A stretch of 64,000 bases of DNA from Myroides odoratus (GTDB lineage Bacteria; Bacteroidota; Bacteroidia; Flavobacteriales; Flavobacteriaceae). Of the stretch, positions 27,044 to 35,397 are shown in pieces; the first letter of the stretch is position 1, and each line of letters opens with the position of its first letter. The position numbers were made by a program, and so were the translations under genes. The notes below the pieces were generated by a model that saw only the letters and a list, made by a program, of their open reading frames with translations, searched no databases and was not told where the DNA came from. The DNA is taken from positions 62,001 to 126,000 of the forward strand of contig NZ_LROZ01000008.1 of NCBI RefSeq assembly GCF_001549985.1, given 5' to 3'.

Positions 27044-28195
27044 CTAGGTTGCTTTTTTGGGTTTCTTTTTCATTTTATTCAACCAAATAAAAATTCCTGT
27101 AATCGGCAATGAAGTTGCTATTAAACAGGTTATGAAGTAGATGACCTTAGAGAACAATCCGTAAATATCTCCAAAGTGTAACGCTCGAATTGAGCCTGCT
27201 ACTTTCTCTCCAATCGTTTTATCTGCAAAGATTTCTTTTTTGATTACCGCTCCAGAATACTGATCGATAAACACGCGGTCATTCACCGTTTCATTCCATC
27301 TTGCCAATTCATTTTTATTTACCTCATACGCGCCAACTTCATCTTTTGGCAAGTTTATCGCAAGCGTACGGTAGTCATACTCCATTTCTTTATTTGCAAT
27401 GGCCAGTGCCTCTTCTAAACTAATCGTCTGCTTGTCTTGTACAACAGACTCTGGTTTTACTTCATCGCGTCCACCAAAAACCTTAGTCCCCAATACAGCA
27501 CTCAACCCATTTCTATACCATTCAAATGACCAACACAAGCCCGTTAACGACATAATCAAAACAATCAATAACGTATAAAACCCGAGGGTGTTGTGTAAAT
27601 CGTGGTTGATGCGCTTCCAATTGGCATTGAATTTAATTTTGAATCCAGGTTTAATGCTTTTCCACCCTTTAATTTTCTTTGGAAACCACAAGATTAATCC
27701 TGAGATTGAAAGAAAACAAAAGATAATGGTTGCAATTCCAACGATTGGTCTTCCAATTGACGAATCAAGTAGTAACCAACGGTGCAATTTGAAAACAGTC
27801 ATAAAAAATTCATCTCCAGGTCCTTTTCCTTTCCCCAAGACTTCTCCTGTATACGGATTTACATGAACCGCATCTGGGCGTTTTCCCTCTTCACCAGTGC
27901 TTACTGAAAACACATAAGGTTTGCTTTCATTACTCACCATAGTGACGCGTTGTACTTTCCCTTGGGTAGCGGTTTCCACTAGCTGCACTAATTCCGCTAC
28001 TGGTTTACTTTGTCCGGTGCCTTTATCTGTAACTTGATAACGTGCAGGCTCCATCCAATCCTGGATTTCAGTCTTGAACGTATAGATCGTACCGGTTAAA
28101 CAAACAACAAACAATACAAGCGAACTTGCGATACCCAACCACAAGTGTAGGTCATTCATCAATTTGCGAAAAGGAGAGGTCTTCTTTGTTTTCAT
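27044..28195 (-). CDS. PepSY-associated transmembrane protein
   Basis: 383-residue inner-membrane protein of the PepSY_TM (DUF3526-like/FoxB-PiuB) type. It has four main hydrophobic segments: about 14-36 ([17 protein letters not shown]), 136-160, 188-215 and 335-365. Two periplasmic PepSY-like regions lie between them. Conserved histidines ([34 protein letters not shown]) are the usual ones. PiuB-like relatives accompany TonB siderophore receptors and may reduce or release iron at the membrane. The TonB receptor gene lies 98 bases upstream on the same strand. ATG at 28195 is used; the upstream TTG at 28207 is poorer. Confidence 0.85.
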   Translation of the reverse strand: MKTKKTSPFRKLMNDLHLWLGIASSLVLFVVCLTGTIYTFKTEIQDWMEPARYQVTDKGTGQSKPVAELVQLVETATQGKVQRVTMVSNESKPYVFSVSTGEEGKRPDAVHVNPYTGEVLGKGKGPGDEFFMTVFKLHRWLLLDSSIGRPIVGIATIIFCFLSISGLILWFPKKIKGWKSIKPGFKIKFNANWKRINHDLHNTLGFYTLLIVLIMSLTGLCWSFEWYRNGLSAVLGTKVFGGRDEVKPESVVQDKQTISLEEALAIANKEMEYDYRTLAINLPKDEVGAYEVNKNELARWNETVNDRVFIDQYSGAVIKKEIFADKTIGEKVAGSIRALHFGDIYGLFSKVIYFITCLIATSLPITGIFIWLNKMKKKPKKAT

Positions 28196-28293
28196 ATGGA
28201 CATTCAAAAACGAACAAACACGATTTTATATCATAAAACCGTGTTTGTACTTATTATTATTTCAATTATAATGACACTAATTAAAGGGAAATT

Positions 28294-30732
28294 CTAGAAT
28301 CTATACGTCAATTGTGCTGCAAAATTTCGAGGTGAAATTTCGTTGATATAGCCTCCTCTGAAATAAGACGTGTATCCTCTTTCGTTGAAAAGGTTATTCA
28401 TAAACACACTTAAAGTCGCGTTTTTGTAAGTATAAGCTGCTTGTGCATTCACTGTAGTGTAGCTAGGCATATCAAATGGTCTTACGTTTACGTTTGTATT
28501 GTGGCTATTATCTAAAGTTCTGCTGTATTCATTAACTGGACGTTTTCCAACAAAGTAAACTCCAGCACTCAATGATAATCCGTTTAATGTACCTTGATCA
28601 AATTTATAGCTTACCCATCCGTTTGCTGTATGCTCTGGTGCATTCATTGGCGCAGAACCATCAACATATTGTGGGCTATCTTGGTATCTTGCATATAAGT
28701 TAGCATATCCTAACATTACCTCTAAGTTGTTGGTAATTTTACCGTTGATTTCCAACTCAAATCCATTGCGTTTTAAATCTCCAGCTAAGATGCTTTCCGT
28801 TTTTGATTGCTCATTTGTTACTGGATCAATATAAGGCGCAACTAAATTACTTTGGTTGATGAAGAAGTAAGTAAAGTTCACTCCTAAATGGTCATTATAC
28901 CAATTTGATTTGAAACCAAACTCAAATTGTTTGATATCTGATGCTCCTGCATATCCACCACCGTGTAATAATTTATTGGATTGTCTCAAACTACTTGTTG
29001 TCGTATAAGAGGCAAATGTGCTAATATTTTCTTGTGGTTTGAAGATTAATCCCAACATTGGGTTCCAACGATCTACCGTAGCATTTTCTGTTGTATTACC
29101 ATTCAAACGGCTGTAACGCAATCCTAACATTGCACTTAATTTATCACCAATAGCGATATAATCTTGTGCCATGAATCCGATTGTTGGTGACATTGTTCTT
29201 GTTGTAGCAATATCTCCGTAGATGATGTTATCTGGCAATGTATTGTCAATTGGACCTAATACGTTGATATCACTTCTGAAATCAACTAAAGCATCGTTTC
29301 CTTGTTTGTCTTTCCCCCAAACTTTTCCTACTGCAGAACCCGCGATTGTTTTCGTTTGTCTGTAGTCAAATCCAATTTGGAAGGTATGTTTTAAAATACC
29401 CGTGAAGATATCTTTTCCGATTAAATCGGCTTGGAATACTGAGTTATAATCGTCTGATTGTCCTTGAGAAACTGTGCGTTTAATATCGCCATATTTACTC
29501 CAATCGTCTCCAATTTCTTTTTTCGGTAAAACAGTTGTTACGTTTGTCGAACGACCATTTTCATTGTAAATAGAAGCCGTGTAAGATGTTCTGAAGCTCA
29601 ATTTCTCTGTTAATTGTCTTTCGAAACGAGCAACATAGTTTTGCATGGTAATTTTCTTAGAGTCTCCTTTGAAACCTAAGAATTTATTATGTGGCATTTT
29701 GTATAACTCATTTGCATAATCTGGACCTAAGTTTACAGTTCCTTTGTCTGTCACATAATCTCCATTTAAGTAATCCATTTCAACCGTTAACTTAGTTTTG
29801 CTATCGATTTTCCATGTTAGGGATGGGTTGATGTAAAAATGTTCGTTATTTACATACGTTCTCCATCCGTCATTTCTTTCGTATGCTCCGTTGAAGCGGA
29901 AAGAAACAGTTTCTTTTTTATCTAATACTTGTTCGAAGTCAACTGTTGGTCTCACTTGACCATAGCTTCCAACTCTGAAACCTACTTCTCTGTGATTTTT
30001 GAAGTTTGGCGTTTTAGTGACCATATTGATCACTCCACCTGCAGCACCTAAACCGTTTCCGATTCCTTGTAATACAGCAGCTGAACCTTTAATAACCTCA
30101 ACACTTTCAATTCCTTGCATATCCGCAATCGCTGAAGCGGTTCTAAAGTCAGAATCCATTCCAACCCCATTTCTCAATACAGGTGTTCCTCTGAATCCGC
30201 GGATTGACATACTCTCTGCAGGTCCACCATATGTAGAGAACTGAGTTACCCCTGCTACGTTACGTGCTGCATCTGTAATAGTCAAAGCTCCTTGTTCTTT
30301 AATTACGTGTTCAGAAACAATGCTAATAGATTGTACTTGATCTTGTAATCCCAGTGGTAAACGCGTGATATACTGAAGATTTTTTACGTTTTTGTTGCTT
30401 CTACCATACACTGTGATATTCTCTAATTGGCTATCAGCCACTAAAAGGAAATTCACAATTTCTTCGTTTTTAGCTAGGGTGATTTCTCTTTGAGAAGTTG
30501 AATATCCCACAAAAGAAGCTTTCATTGTGTGCTTTCCTTTTTGAATATTATTCAATTTGAACTCCCCGTTCTCATTGGTTTGAACAGCTGTTTGCCCATC
30601 TCCCAATACAACTGTTGCGAAAGGTAATGGTTTATTAACCTCATCTACAACTCTTCCTTTGATTGTGATGTTTTGAGCGAAACTTACCATTACTCCACAA
30701 ATGGTAACTAACAATGTAGTATACGTCTTCAT
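28294..30732 (-). CDS. TonB-dependent siderophore receptor
   Basis: 812-residue outer-membrane receptor. Signal peptide (1-19), carboxypeptidase-regulatory-like domain (about 21-105; ITIKGRVVDEVNKPLPFATVV), plug domain (about 120-240; GAGGVINMVTK at its end) and a 22-strand-type barrel ending in the aromatic RNFAAQLTYRF. The layout matches FhuA/FoxA-like siderophore receptors with an added N-terminal regulatory-like domain. Co-directional with a PepSY membrane protein, forming an iron-uptake unit. The promoter carries repeated TTATTTAGA half-sites that suggest iron repression. The cognate siderophore is unknown. Confidence 0.92.
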   Translation of the reverse strand: MKTYTTLLVTICGVMVSFAQNITIKGRVVDEVNKPLPFATVVLGDGQTAVQTNENGEFKLNNIQKGKHTMKASFVGYSTSQREITLAKNEEIVNFLLVADSQLENITVYGRSNKNVKNLQYITRLPLGLQDQVQSISIVSEHVIKEQGALTITDAARNVAGVTQFSTYGGPAESMSIRGFRGTPVLRNGVGMDSDFRTASAIADMQGIESVEVIKGSAAVLQGIGNGLGAAGGVINMVTKTPNFKNHREVGFRVGSYGQVRPTVDFEQVLDKKETVSFRFNGAYERNDGWRTYVNNEHFYINPSLTWKIDSKTKLTVEMDYLNGDYVTDKGTVNLGPDYANELYKMPHNKFLGFKGDSKKITMQNYVARFERQLTEKLSFRTSYTASIYNENGRSTNVTTVLPKKEIGDDWSKYGDIKRTVSQGQSDDYNSVFQADLIGKDIFTGILKHTFQIGFDYRQTKTIAGSAVGKVWGKDKQGNDALVDFRSDINVLGPIDNTLPDNIIYGDIATTRTMSPTIGFMAQDYIAIGDKLSAMLGLRYSRLNGNTTENATVDRWNPMLGLIFKPQENISTFASYTTTSSLRQSNKLLHGGGYAGASDIKQFEFGFKSNWYNDHLGVNFTYFFINQSNLVAPYIDPVTNEQSKTESILAGDLKRNGFELEINGKITNNLEVMLGYANLYARYQDSPQYVDGSAPMNAPEHTANGWVSYKFDQGTLNGLSLSAGVYFVGKRPVNEYSRTLDNSHNTNVNVRPFDMPSYTTVNAQAAYTYKNATLSVFMNNLFNERGYTSYFRGGYINEISPRNFAAQLTYRF

Positions 30733-30744
30733 TCTGAATCTGTG

Positions 30745-30812
30745 TTATTTAGACTTATTAAAAACGCCACAAATGTAAAGTGATTCTAAATAATCCGCAA
30801 ATTTTATTTAGA
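30745..30812 (-). promoter_or_regulatory. Promoter and putative iron-regulator half-sites of the siderophore receptor
   Basis: Minus strand TTTG (30798-30801), a 20-base spacer, TACATTTG (30770-30777): full consensus, about 37 bases before the ATG. The 9-mer TTATTTAGA occurs three times around it: plus strand at 30745-30753 (just past the transcript start) and 30804-30812 (just upstream of -33), and its complement TCTAAATAA at 30785-30793 inside the spacer. I infer a Fur-like regulator; the sequence shows only the repeats and their position. Confidence 0.6.
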
Positions 30813-30907
30813 CTTTTTTTACATAAGAATTTTGAAGGAAAATCATCAAATAGACTTCCTTTTTAAAAAATCGATAAAACATCAACTAAAATTTGGGCTT
30901 TTTCTGC

Positions 30908-31267
30908 TCAAAACCAATAAAAAGCTTGCTCAATATGCTCAATTTCAGGAACAGACTTTTTTATACTAATAGCTACTATATCGAAGCGAACCTCTTCTTT
31001 TCGCTTAAATTGTGTGGTAAAAGCATCTGCTGCAGTGATTAATCGTTGGATCTGTGGGTTCTTTAAAAACTCTTGAGGCAAACCAAAATCAGTAGTGCTT
31101 CTGGTTTTAACTTCAACAAAAACCAAAAAAGAATCTATCTCTGCAATGATATCTACTTCTGCTCTTCTATACTTCCAGTTCCTAGCAATGATTTCATACC
31201 CTTTATCTTGTAAAAAGTCAACCGCTAAATCCTCTCCTAACTTGCCTAATTCATTTGTTTTGCTCAT
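30908..31267 (-). CDS. YraN/UPF0102 family nuclease-like protein
   Basis: 119-residue protein with a restriction-endonuclease-like fold. Conserved residues are LGEDLAVDFL near the N-terminus and the nuclease-like core RRAEVDIIAEIDSFLVFVEVKTRS (Asp, then Glu-x-Lys), with length typical of the family. The biological role of YraN is unsettled. The LD-carboxypeptidase gene ends 9 bases before it and dinB lies further upstream, so the three are likely one transcript (dinB-ldc-yraN). Confidence 0.85.
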   Translation of the reverse strand: MSKTNELGKLGEDLAVDFLQDKGYEIIARNWKYRRAEVDIIAEIDSFLVFVEVKTRSTTDFGLPQEFLKNPQIQRLITAADAFTTQFKRKEEVRFDIVAISIKKSVPEIEHIEQAFYWF

Positions 31268-31276
31268 ATTTTCTGT

Positions 31277-32179
31277 TTAACTAAAAGCGACAGTCACCTG
31301 ATTGTCTTGTGCTTCTAGTTCAACAATAGTGCCCAATTTTAATGCCCAATTGGAAGCACCATGTCCTGCTGGGAAATTAAATACCACAGGATAATTATAG
31401 TCTTTCACAGCATCTAGAATAATTTCTTGTGCATTGTAGCCAAACGGAATCGAATTATCGTGCATATCTGTCATTCCTCCTACAATAAGCCCTGCTAAAT
31501 CCCGTAGCATTCCATTTCGTTTGAGGTTGTGCATCATGCGATCTACATGATATAAATACTCATCCAAATCTTCAATAAATAAAATTTTACCTTTGGTTTC
31601 TATACTAGAAACAGAACCCAGTACACTATAGAGAATAGAAAGATTACCGCCTACGATTTCCGCTTTCGCTTTTCCGTTTCTATTTCCAACAGCGGCAGAA
31701 ATGCTATAGGATAAAGGCAAACCAAATAGCGCCTTATACAAAGATGTTTTAGATTCTTCTTTCGCTAAGGGAACACTGAACGCCATAATACCGTGAATTG
31801 TAGCTACCCCCAAGTTGTGCACATGGCTGTGTAAAGTAGTAACATCACTGAATCCAACAATCCACTTCGGCTGTTGAGCGAATGATGAAAAATCAATTGA
31901 ATCAATAATACGCACCGTCCCATATCCTCCTCTTGCACACCAGATCGCTTTAATTTCGGGATCTTTCAATTGCGCATTAAAATCCGCAATTCGCTCAGCA
32001 TCTGTTCCACCTAATTGAAAATTATCTAAGCCGATTGTTTGTCCTAAAACCACTTGCAATCCCCAAGACTCTAAAAGAGCCACAGCGGGTTTTGCTTCTT
32101 CGATTGAAAATTTTCTAGCGGTGCAGACGATTGCCACTTTATCACCTTTTTGCAAATAGGGAGGTATAGTATAACTCAT
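31277..32179 (-). CDS. LD-carboxypeptidase (peptidase family S66)
   Basis: 300-residue cytoplasmic serine peptidase, normally removing the terminal D-Ala from muramoyl tetrapeptides during peptidoglycan recycling; MccF-type relatives cleave microcin C. Typical motifs are WCARGGYGTVRI, the nucleophile region VGFSDVTTLHSH (Ser about 110), FIEDLDEYLYHVDRM (Glu) and the late His in FPAGHGASN. Which subtype is not decidable, but gene context (dinB and yraN neighbours) gives no sign of an immunity role. Confidence 0.88.
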   Translation of the reverse strand: MSYTIPPYLQKGDKVAIVCTARKFSIEEAKPAVALLESWGLQVVLGQTIGLDNFQLGGTDAERIADFNAQLKDPEIKAIWCARGGYGTVRIIDSIDFSSFAQQPKWIVGFSDVTTLHSHVHNLGVATIHGIMAFSVPLAKEESKTSLYKALFGLPLSYSISAAVGNRNGKAKAEIVGGNLSILYSVLGSVSSIETKGKILFIEDLDEYLYHVDRMMHNLKRNGMLRDLAGLIVGGMTDMHDNSIPFGYNAQEIILDAVKDYNYPVVFNFPAGHGASNWALKLGTIVELEAQDNQVTVAFS

Positions 32180-32197
32180 GGTTGAATATATTCAGAT

Positions 32198-33271
32198 TTA
32201 AAAATCAAATCGCAGCTGTACAGCTACGGGTTTCTTCGCTACTTTTCTATTGTTTAAATTACTCAAAGATACGCCAATCAGACGCACTGAATTTTGTAAT
32301 TTTTCTTGGTAGAGCAATTCTTTAGCACAATCCAGGATAATTCCCGCATCGGCAATAAAATAGGGAAACGTTGTACTTCGCGTTTGCTGTACAAAGTCGG
32401 CATACTTTATCTTCAAGGTAATTGTTTTACCTGCCAAACCTTGTTTTCTCAAGCGCAGACTCAACTCTTCTACAATGTGATTAAGCTTATTTTCCAAGTA
32501 CACTTCTGAGCTCAAATTTTCATCAAATGTACGTTCGGTTCCAACGGATTTGATTAATCGATCTGGACTAACAGGAGAATTGTGAATCCCGCGAACAATA
32601 TAATAATATGCCTTTCCAGCTTTACCAAAATTTTCTTCGAGAAAGTCTATGGATTTTGCCTTCAAATCACGTCCTGTAAAAATACCGAAATGATACATGC
32701 GATCTGCGGTCTTCTTACCGATACCAAAAAACTTTTTTATCTCTAGAGCCTCTAGGAATGCTTCTACTTCTTCAGGGTTAATCGTCTTTTGCCCATTGGG
32801 CTTATTGTAATCACTCGCCACCTTAGCCAAAAATTTATTAATCGAAATTCCTGCAGAAGCTGTTAATTGGGTGCGTTCAAAAATTTTTTGCCGAATCTCC
32901 TGTGCAATTAAGGTGGCACTAGGACAACCGATTTTATTTTCAGTTACATCCAAAAAAGCTTCATCTAACGCGAGAGGCTCGACTAAGTCGGTATATTCGT
33001 GGAATACCATCCGAATCTGCCTTGAAATCTCCTTGTAGCGATCAAAACGAGGTGGTACAAAAATCAGGTGTGGACATTTCTTTTTCGCCAATATCCCACT
33101 CATTGCACTTCTAACGCCATACTGACGTGCTTCGTAGCTCGCTGCTGCAACCACTCCTCTTTCGCTACTTCCCCCCACGACAATAGCCTTCCCTCTTAAT
33201 TCGGGATTATCTAATTGTTCTACCGAGGCGTAAAACGCATCCATATCAATATGTATGATTTTTCGATTCAT
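32198..33271 (-). CDS. dinB: DNA polymerase IV
   Basis: 357-residue Y-family translesion polymerase. Catalytic acidic residues lie in IHIDMDAFYASVEQ (D8, about) and LDEAFLDVTENK (D/E near 104). The helix-hairpin region (KFFGIGKKTADRMYHFGI) and a C-terminal little-finger domain follow. It ends in QLRFDF, a plausible beta-clamp-binding tail. Probable first gene of the dinB-LD-carboxypeptidase-yraN unit. No SOS box is recognised. Confidence 0.93.
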   Translation of the reverse strand: MNRKIIHIDMDAFYASVEQLDNPELRGKAIVVGGSSERGVVAAASYEARQYGVRSAMSGILAKKKCPHLIFVPPRFDRYKEISRQIRMVFHEYTDLVEPLALDEAFLDVTENKIGCPSATLIAQEIRQKIFERTQLTASAGISINKFLAKVASDYNKPNGQKTINPEEVEAFLEALEIKKFFGIGKKTADRMYHFGIFTGRDLKAKSIDFLEENFGKAGKAYYYIVRGIHNSPVSPDRLIKSVGTERTFDENLSSEVYLENKLNHIVEELSLRLRKQGLAGKTITLKIKYADFVQQTRSTTFPYFIADAGIILDCAKELLYQEKLQNSVRLIGVSLSNLNNRKVAKKPVAVQLRFDF

Positions 33272-33376
33272 CTTAAGGCTAGTTGGGTCAAAATTAATTG
33301 AAAAAATTCAGTTTATATTCCTAAAAAAAATATCGTTTTTTTTTAACTTTTCCATGCAAATCAAAGCTGTATTACG

Positions 33377-33384
33377 TAAATTTG
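33377..33384 (+). promoter_or_regulatory. -7 promoter element of the cation:proton antiporter gene
   Basis: TAAATTTG, implying a leader of about 95 bases before the ATG at 33485. No -33 TTTG at the standard distance. Confidence 0.45.
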
Positions 33385-33484
33385 TATGTATTTCAAATAC
33401 TTTTTGAGTAAGTATGCATTATTTGTAACAAACAAACGTTATAGTTATCATACTGTTATTTAATTCAAAAAATACAATCATAAA

Positions 33485-35344
33485 ATGAATGATTTTTTAG
33501 CACAGGCCTTTATTTTTTTATTTGCCGCAGTAATTTGTGTTCTCATTTCTAAGAAATTAGGAATGGGGTCTGTCTTAGGCTATTTATTTGCCGGAGTTTT
33601 AATTGGGCCTTTTGTTTTAGGTTTTGTTGGGAAAGATGGAGCTGATATTATGCATGCAACCGAGTTTGGAGTTGTCATGATGTTATTTCTTGTTGGGCTC
33701 GAACTTGATCCCAAAGAGTTTTGGAAAATCCGGAAAGAAATTATCGGGCTGGGAACCGCCCAAGCATTAGGTACTACCCTTATAACCACAGCCGTCTGTT
33801 ACTTTGCCCTCCACCTTGGGATTGGAACCTCTATTACTATTGGATTTGTGGTAACCATGTCCTCTACGGCTATTATTTTACAAACCATTTCTGAAAAGGG
33901 ACTTAATAAATCGAATGTAGGAAAATCGAGTTTTGCTGTATTACTCTTCCAGGATATTATGGTAATTCCAGTTATGGCGTTGATTCCGCTATTGGCTGTT
34001 TCTAAAAAAATACCAATCTCAACTACACATAGCAGTATGCTTGATGGTCAACCTGTACTCATGAAAACCATGGCTATATTGGGGGCTATTACTGTTATTT
34101 TCTTGGTTGGAAACTATATTGTCAATCCGCTGTTTAAATCCGTAGGGCGTTTACAAATACGCGAAATTTATACTGCTTCTGCTTTATTACTTGTGATTGG
34201 TGTATCCTTATTAATGCAACAAGTAGGACTGAGTCCTGCCTTAGGTGCATTTATTGCAGGTGTAGTTTTAGCAAATAACCCTTATAAACATCAATTAGAA
34301 AGTGATATTGAGCCATTCAAGGCTCTCTTGCTCGGTATCTTCTTTATTGCGGTAGGATCAACCATTAATTTTGGGATTATCGCTGCTGAACCGCTTATTA
34401 TTCTTTCGTTATTAGTAGGCTCTATGGCAATCAAAGCGATTGTTTTATTTGCTATTGGTAAATGGAAGAAATTCCCTAAAGATCAATCATTCCTATTTGC
34501 TATTTTACTCTCTCAGATTGGAGAATTTGCCTTTGTAATTTTAGCCTTAGGAAAAACCATTAATATCATTGACCAAACGTGGTATGATTACCTCTTGGCA
34601 ACAACGGCATTATCCATGGTCGTAACACCTATTTTAATGTTGCTCAACGAAAAGTGGATTAGTCCTTATTTAGGCTTAACCGCTTCGCCTAAGAATGATC
34701 AACCTTATGATGATTTATCTCACATCAGTGCGGATAAAAAAATCATCATTGCTGGATTTGGAGACTTTGGAAATACGATTGGACGTTTATTACAAGCAAA
34801 TGACATTCCTACTTTAGTATTGGACAACGATGCTGAGCGCGTGGATCACTTGCGCAAATTAGGATTTAATGTCTACTATGGGGATGCTACTTCCATCAAT
34901 ATTTTAAAATCTATTGGGGTAGAAAAGGCTGATTATGTTATTGCAGCCATGGATCCACCTGATGTGAACCAACACTTAGTTGAAATATTACACAAAAACT
35001 TCCCTAATGTTGAAGTTATCATTCGCGCTAAGAACAGAAAGAATGCGTACGAATATTTACAAGATGGCTTTACGGAAGTCTATAGAGAAAACTTCTTTAC
35101 GGCTGTTTATGTTGGATCAGTGATGCTAGAGAAATTGGGATTAAGCCATGAGGATGCGAGAACACAAAGTGAATTATTCATCCGAAGTGACCGTGCTTCC
35201 TTGAGAAAATTGGCAAAGAACATTCACAATTTAGAAGACTACATCACGGTATCTCGACTCGAGTTTGAGCAACAATCTGAATTATTAAAAGAAAGTTTGC
35301 GTCACAAAAGAGAAACTAAAGACACTGCAGATGCTACTGATTAA
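33485..35344 (+). CDS. KefB/KefC-type monovalent cation:proton antiporter (CPA2)
   Basis: 619-residue inner-membrane antiporter. Twelve or so hydrophobic segments fill residues 1-395, with the CPA2 motifs MLFLVGLELDPKEFW and FQDIMVIPVMALIP. A cytosolic RCK_N/TrkA-N domain follows (about 415-535). Its nucleotide-binding loop is AGFGDFGNTIGRLL and the acidic end of the second strand is LVLDNDAERVDHL. A charged tail of about 80 residues follows. It likely exchanges K+ for H+ under stress. Standard Kef regulators such as a KefG/F oxidoreductase are not adjacent. Confidence 0.9.
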   Translation: MNDFLAQAFIFLFAAVICVLISKKLGMGSVLGYLFAGVLIGPFVLGFVGKDGADIMHATEFGVVMMLFLVGLELDPKEFWKIRKEIIGLGTAQALGTTLITTAVCYFALHLGIGTSITIGFVVTMSSTAIILQTISEKGLNKSNVGKSSFAVLLFQDIMVIPVMALIPLLAVSKKIPISTTHSSMLDGQPVLMKTMAILGAITVIFLVGNYIVNPLFKSVGRLQIREIYTASALLLVIGVSLLMQQVGLSPALGAFIAGVVLANNPYKHQLESDIEPFKALLLGIFFIAVGSTINFGIIAAEPLIILSLLVGSMAIKAIVLFAIGKWKKFPKDQSFLFAILLSQIGEFAFVILALGKTINIIDQTWYDYLLATTALSMVVTPILMLLNEKWISPYLGLTASPKNDQPYDDLSHISADKKIIIAGFGDFGNTIGRLLQANDIPTLVLDNDAERVDHLRKLGFNVYYGDATSINILKSIGVEKADYVIAAMDPPDVNQHLVEILHKNFPNVEVIIRAKNRKNAYEYLQDGFTEVYRENFFTAVYVGSVMLEKLGLSHEDARTQSELFIRSDRASLRKLAKNIHNLEDYITVSRLEFEQQSELLKESLRHKRETKDTADATD

Positions 35345-35348
35345 ATAC

Positions 35349-35384
35349 AAAAAGGGAGCGGTCAATGACCACTCCCTTTTTTAT
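35349..35384. terminator. Bidirectional terminator between antiporter and Gcr-like gene
   Basis: AAAAAGGGAG-C-GGTCA / TGACC-A-CTCCCTTTTTT stem with one internal mismatch, between convergent genes. Confidence 0.85.
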
Positions 35385-35397
35385 TTCATCGTTGTGA

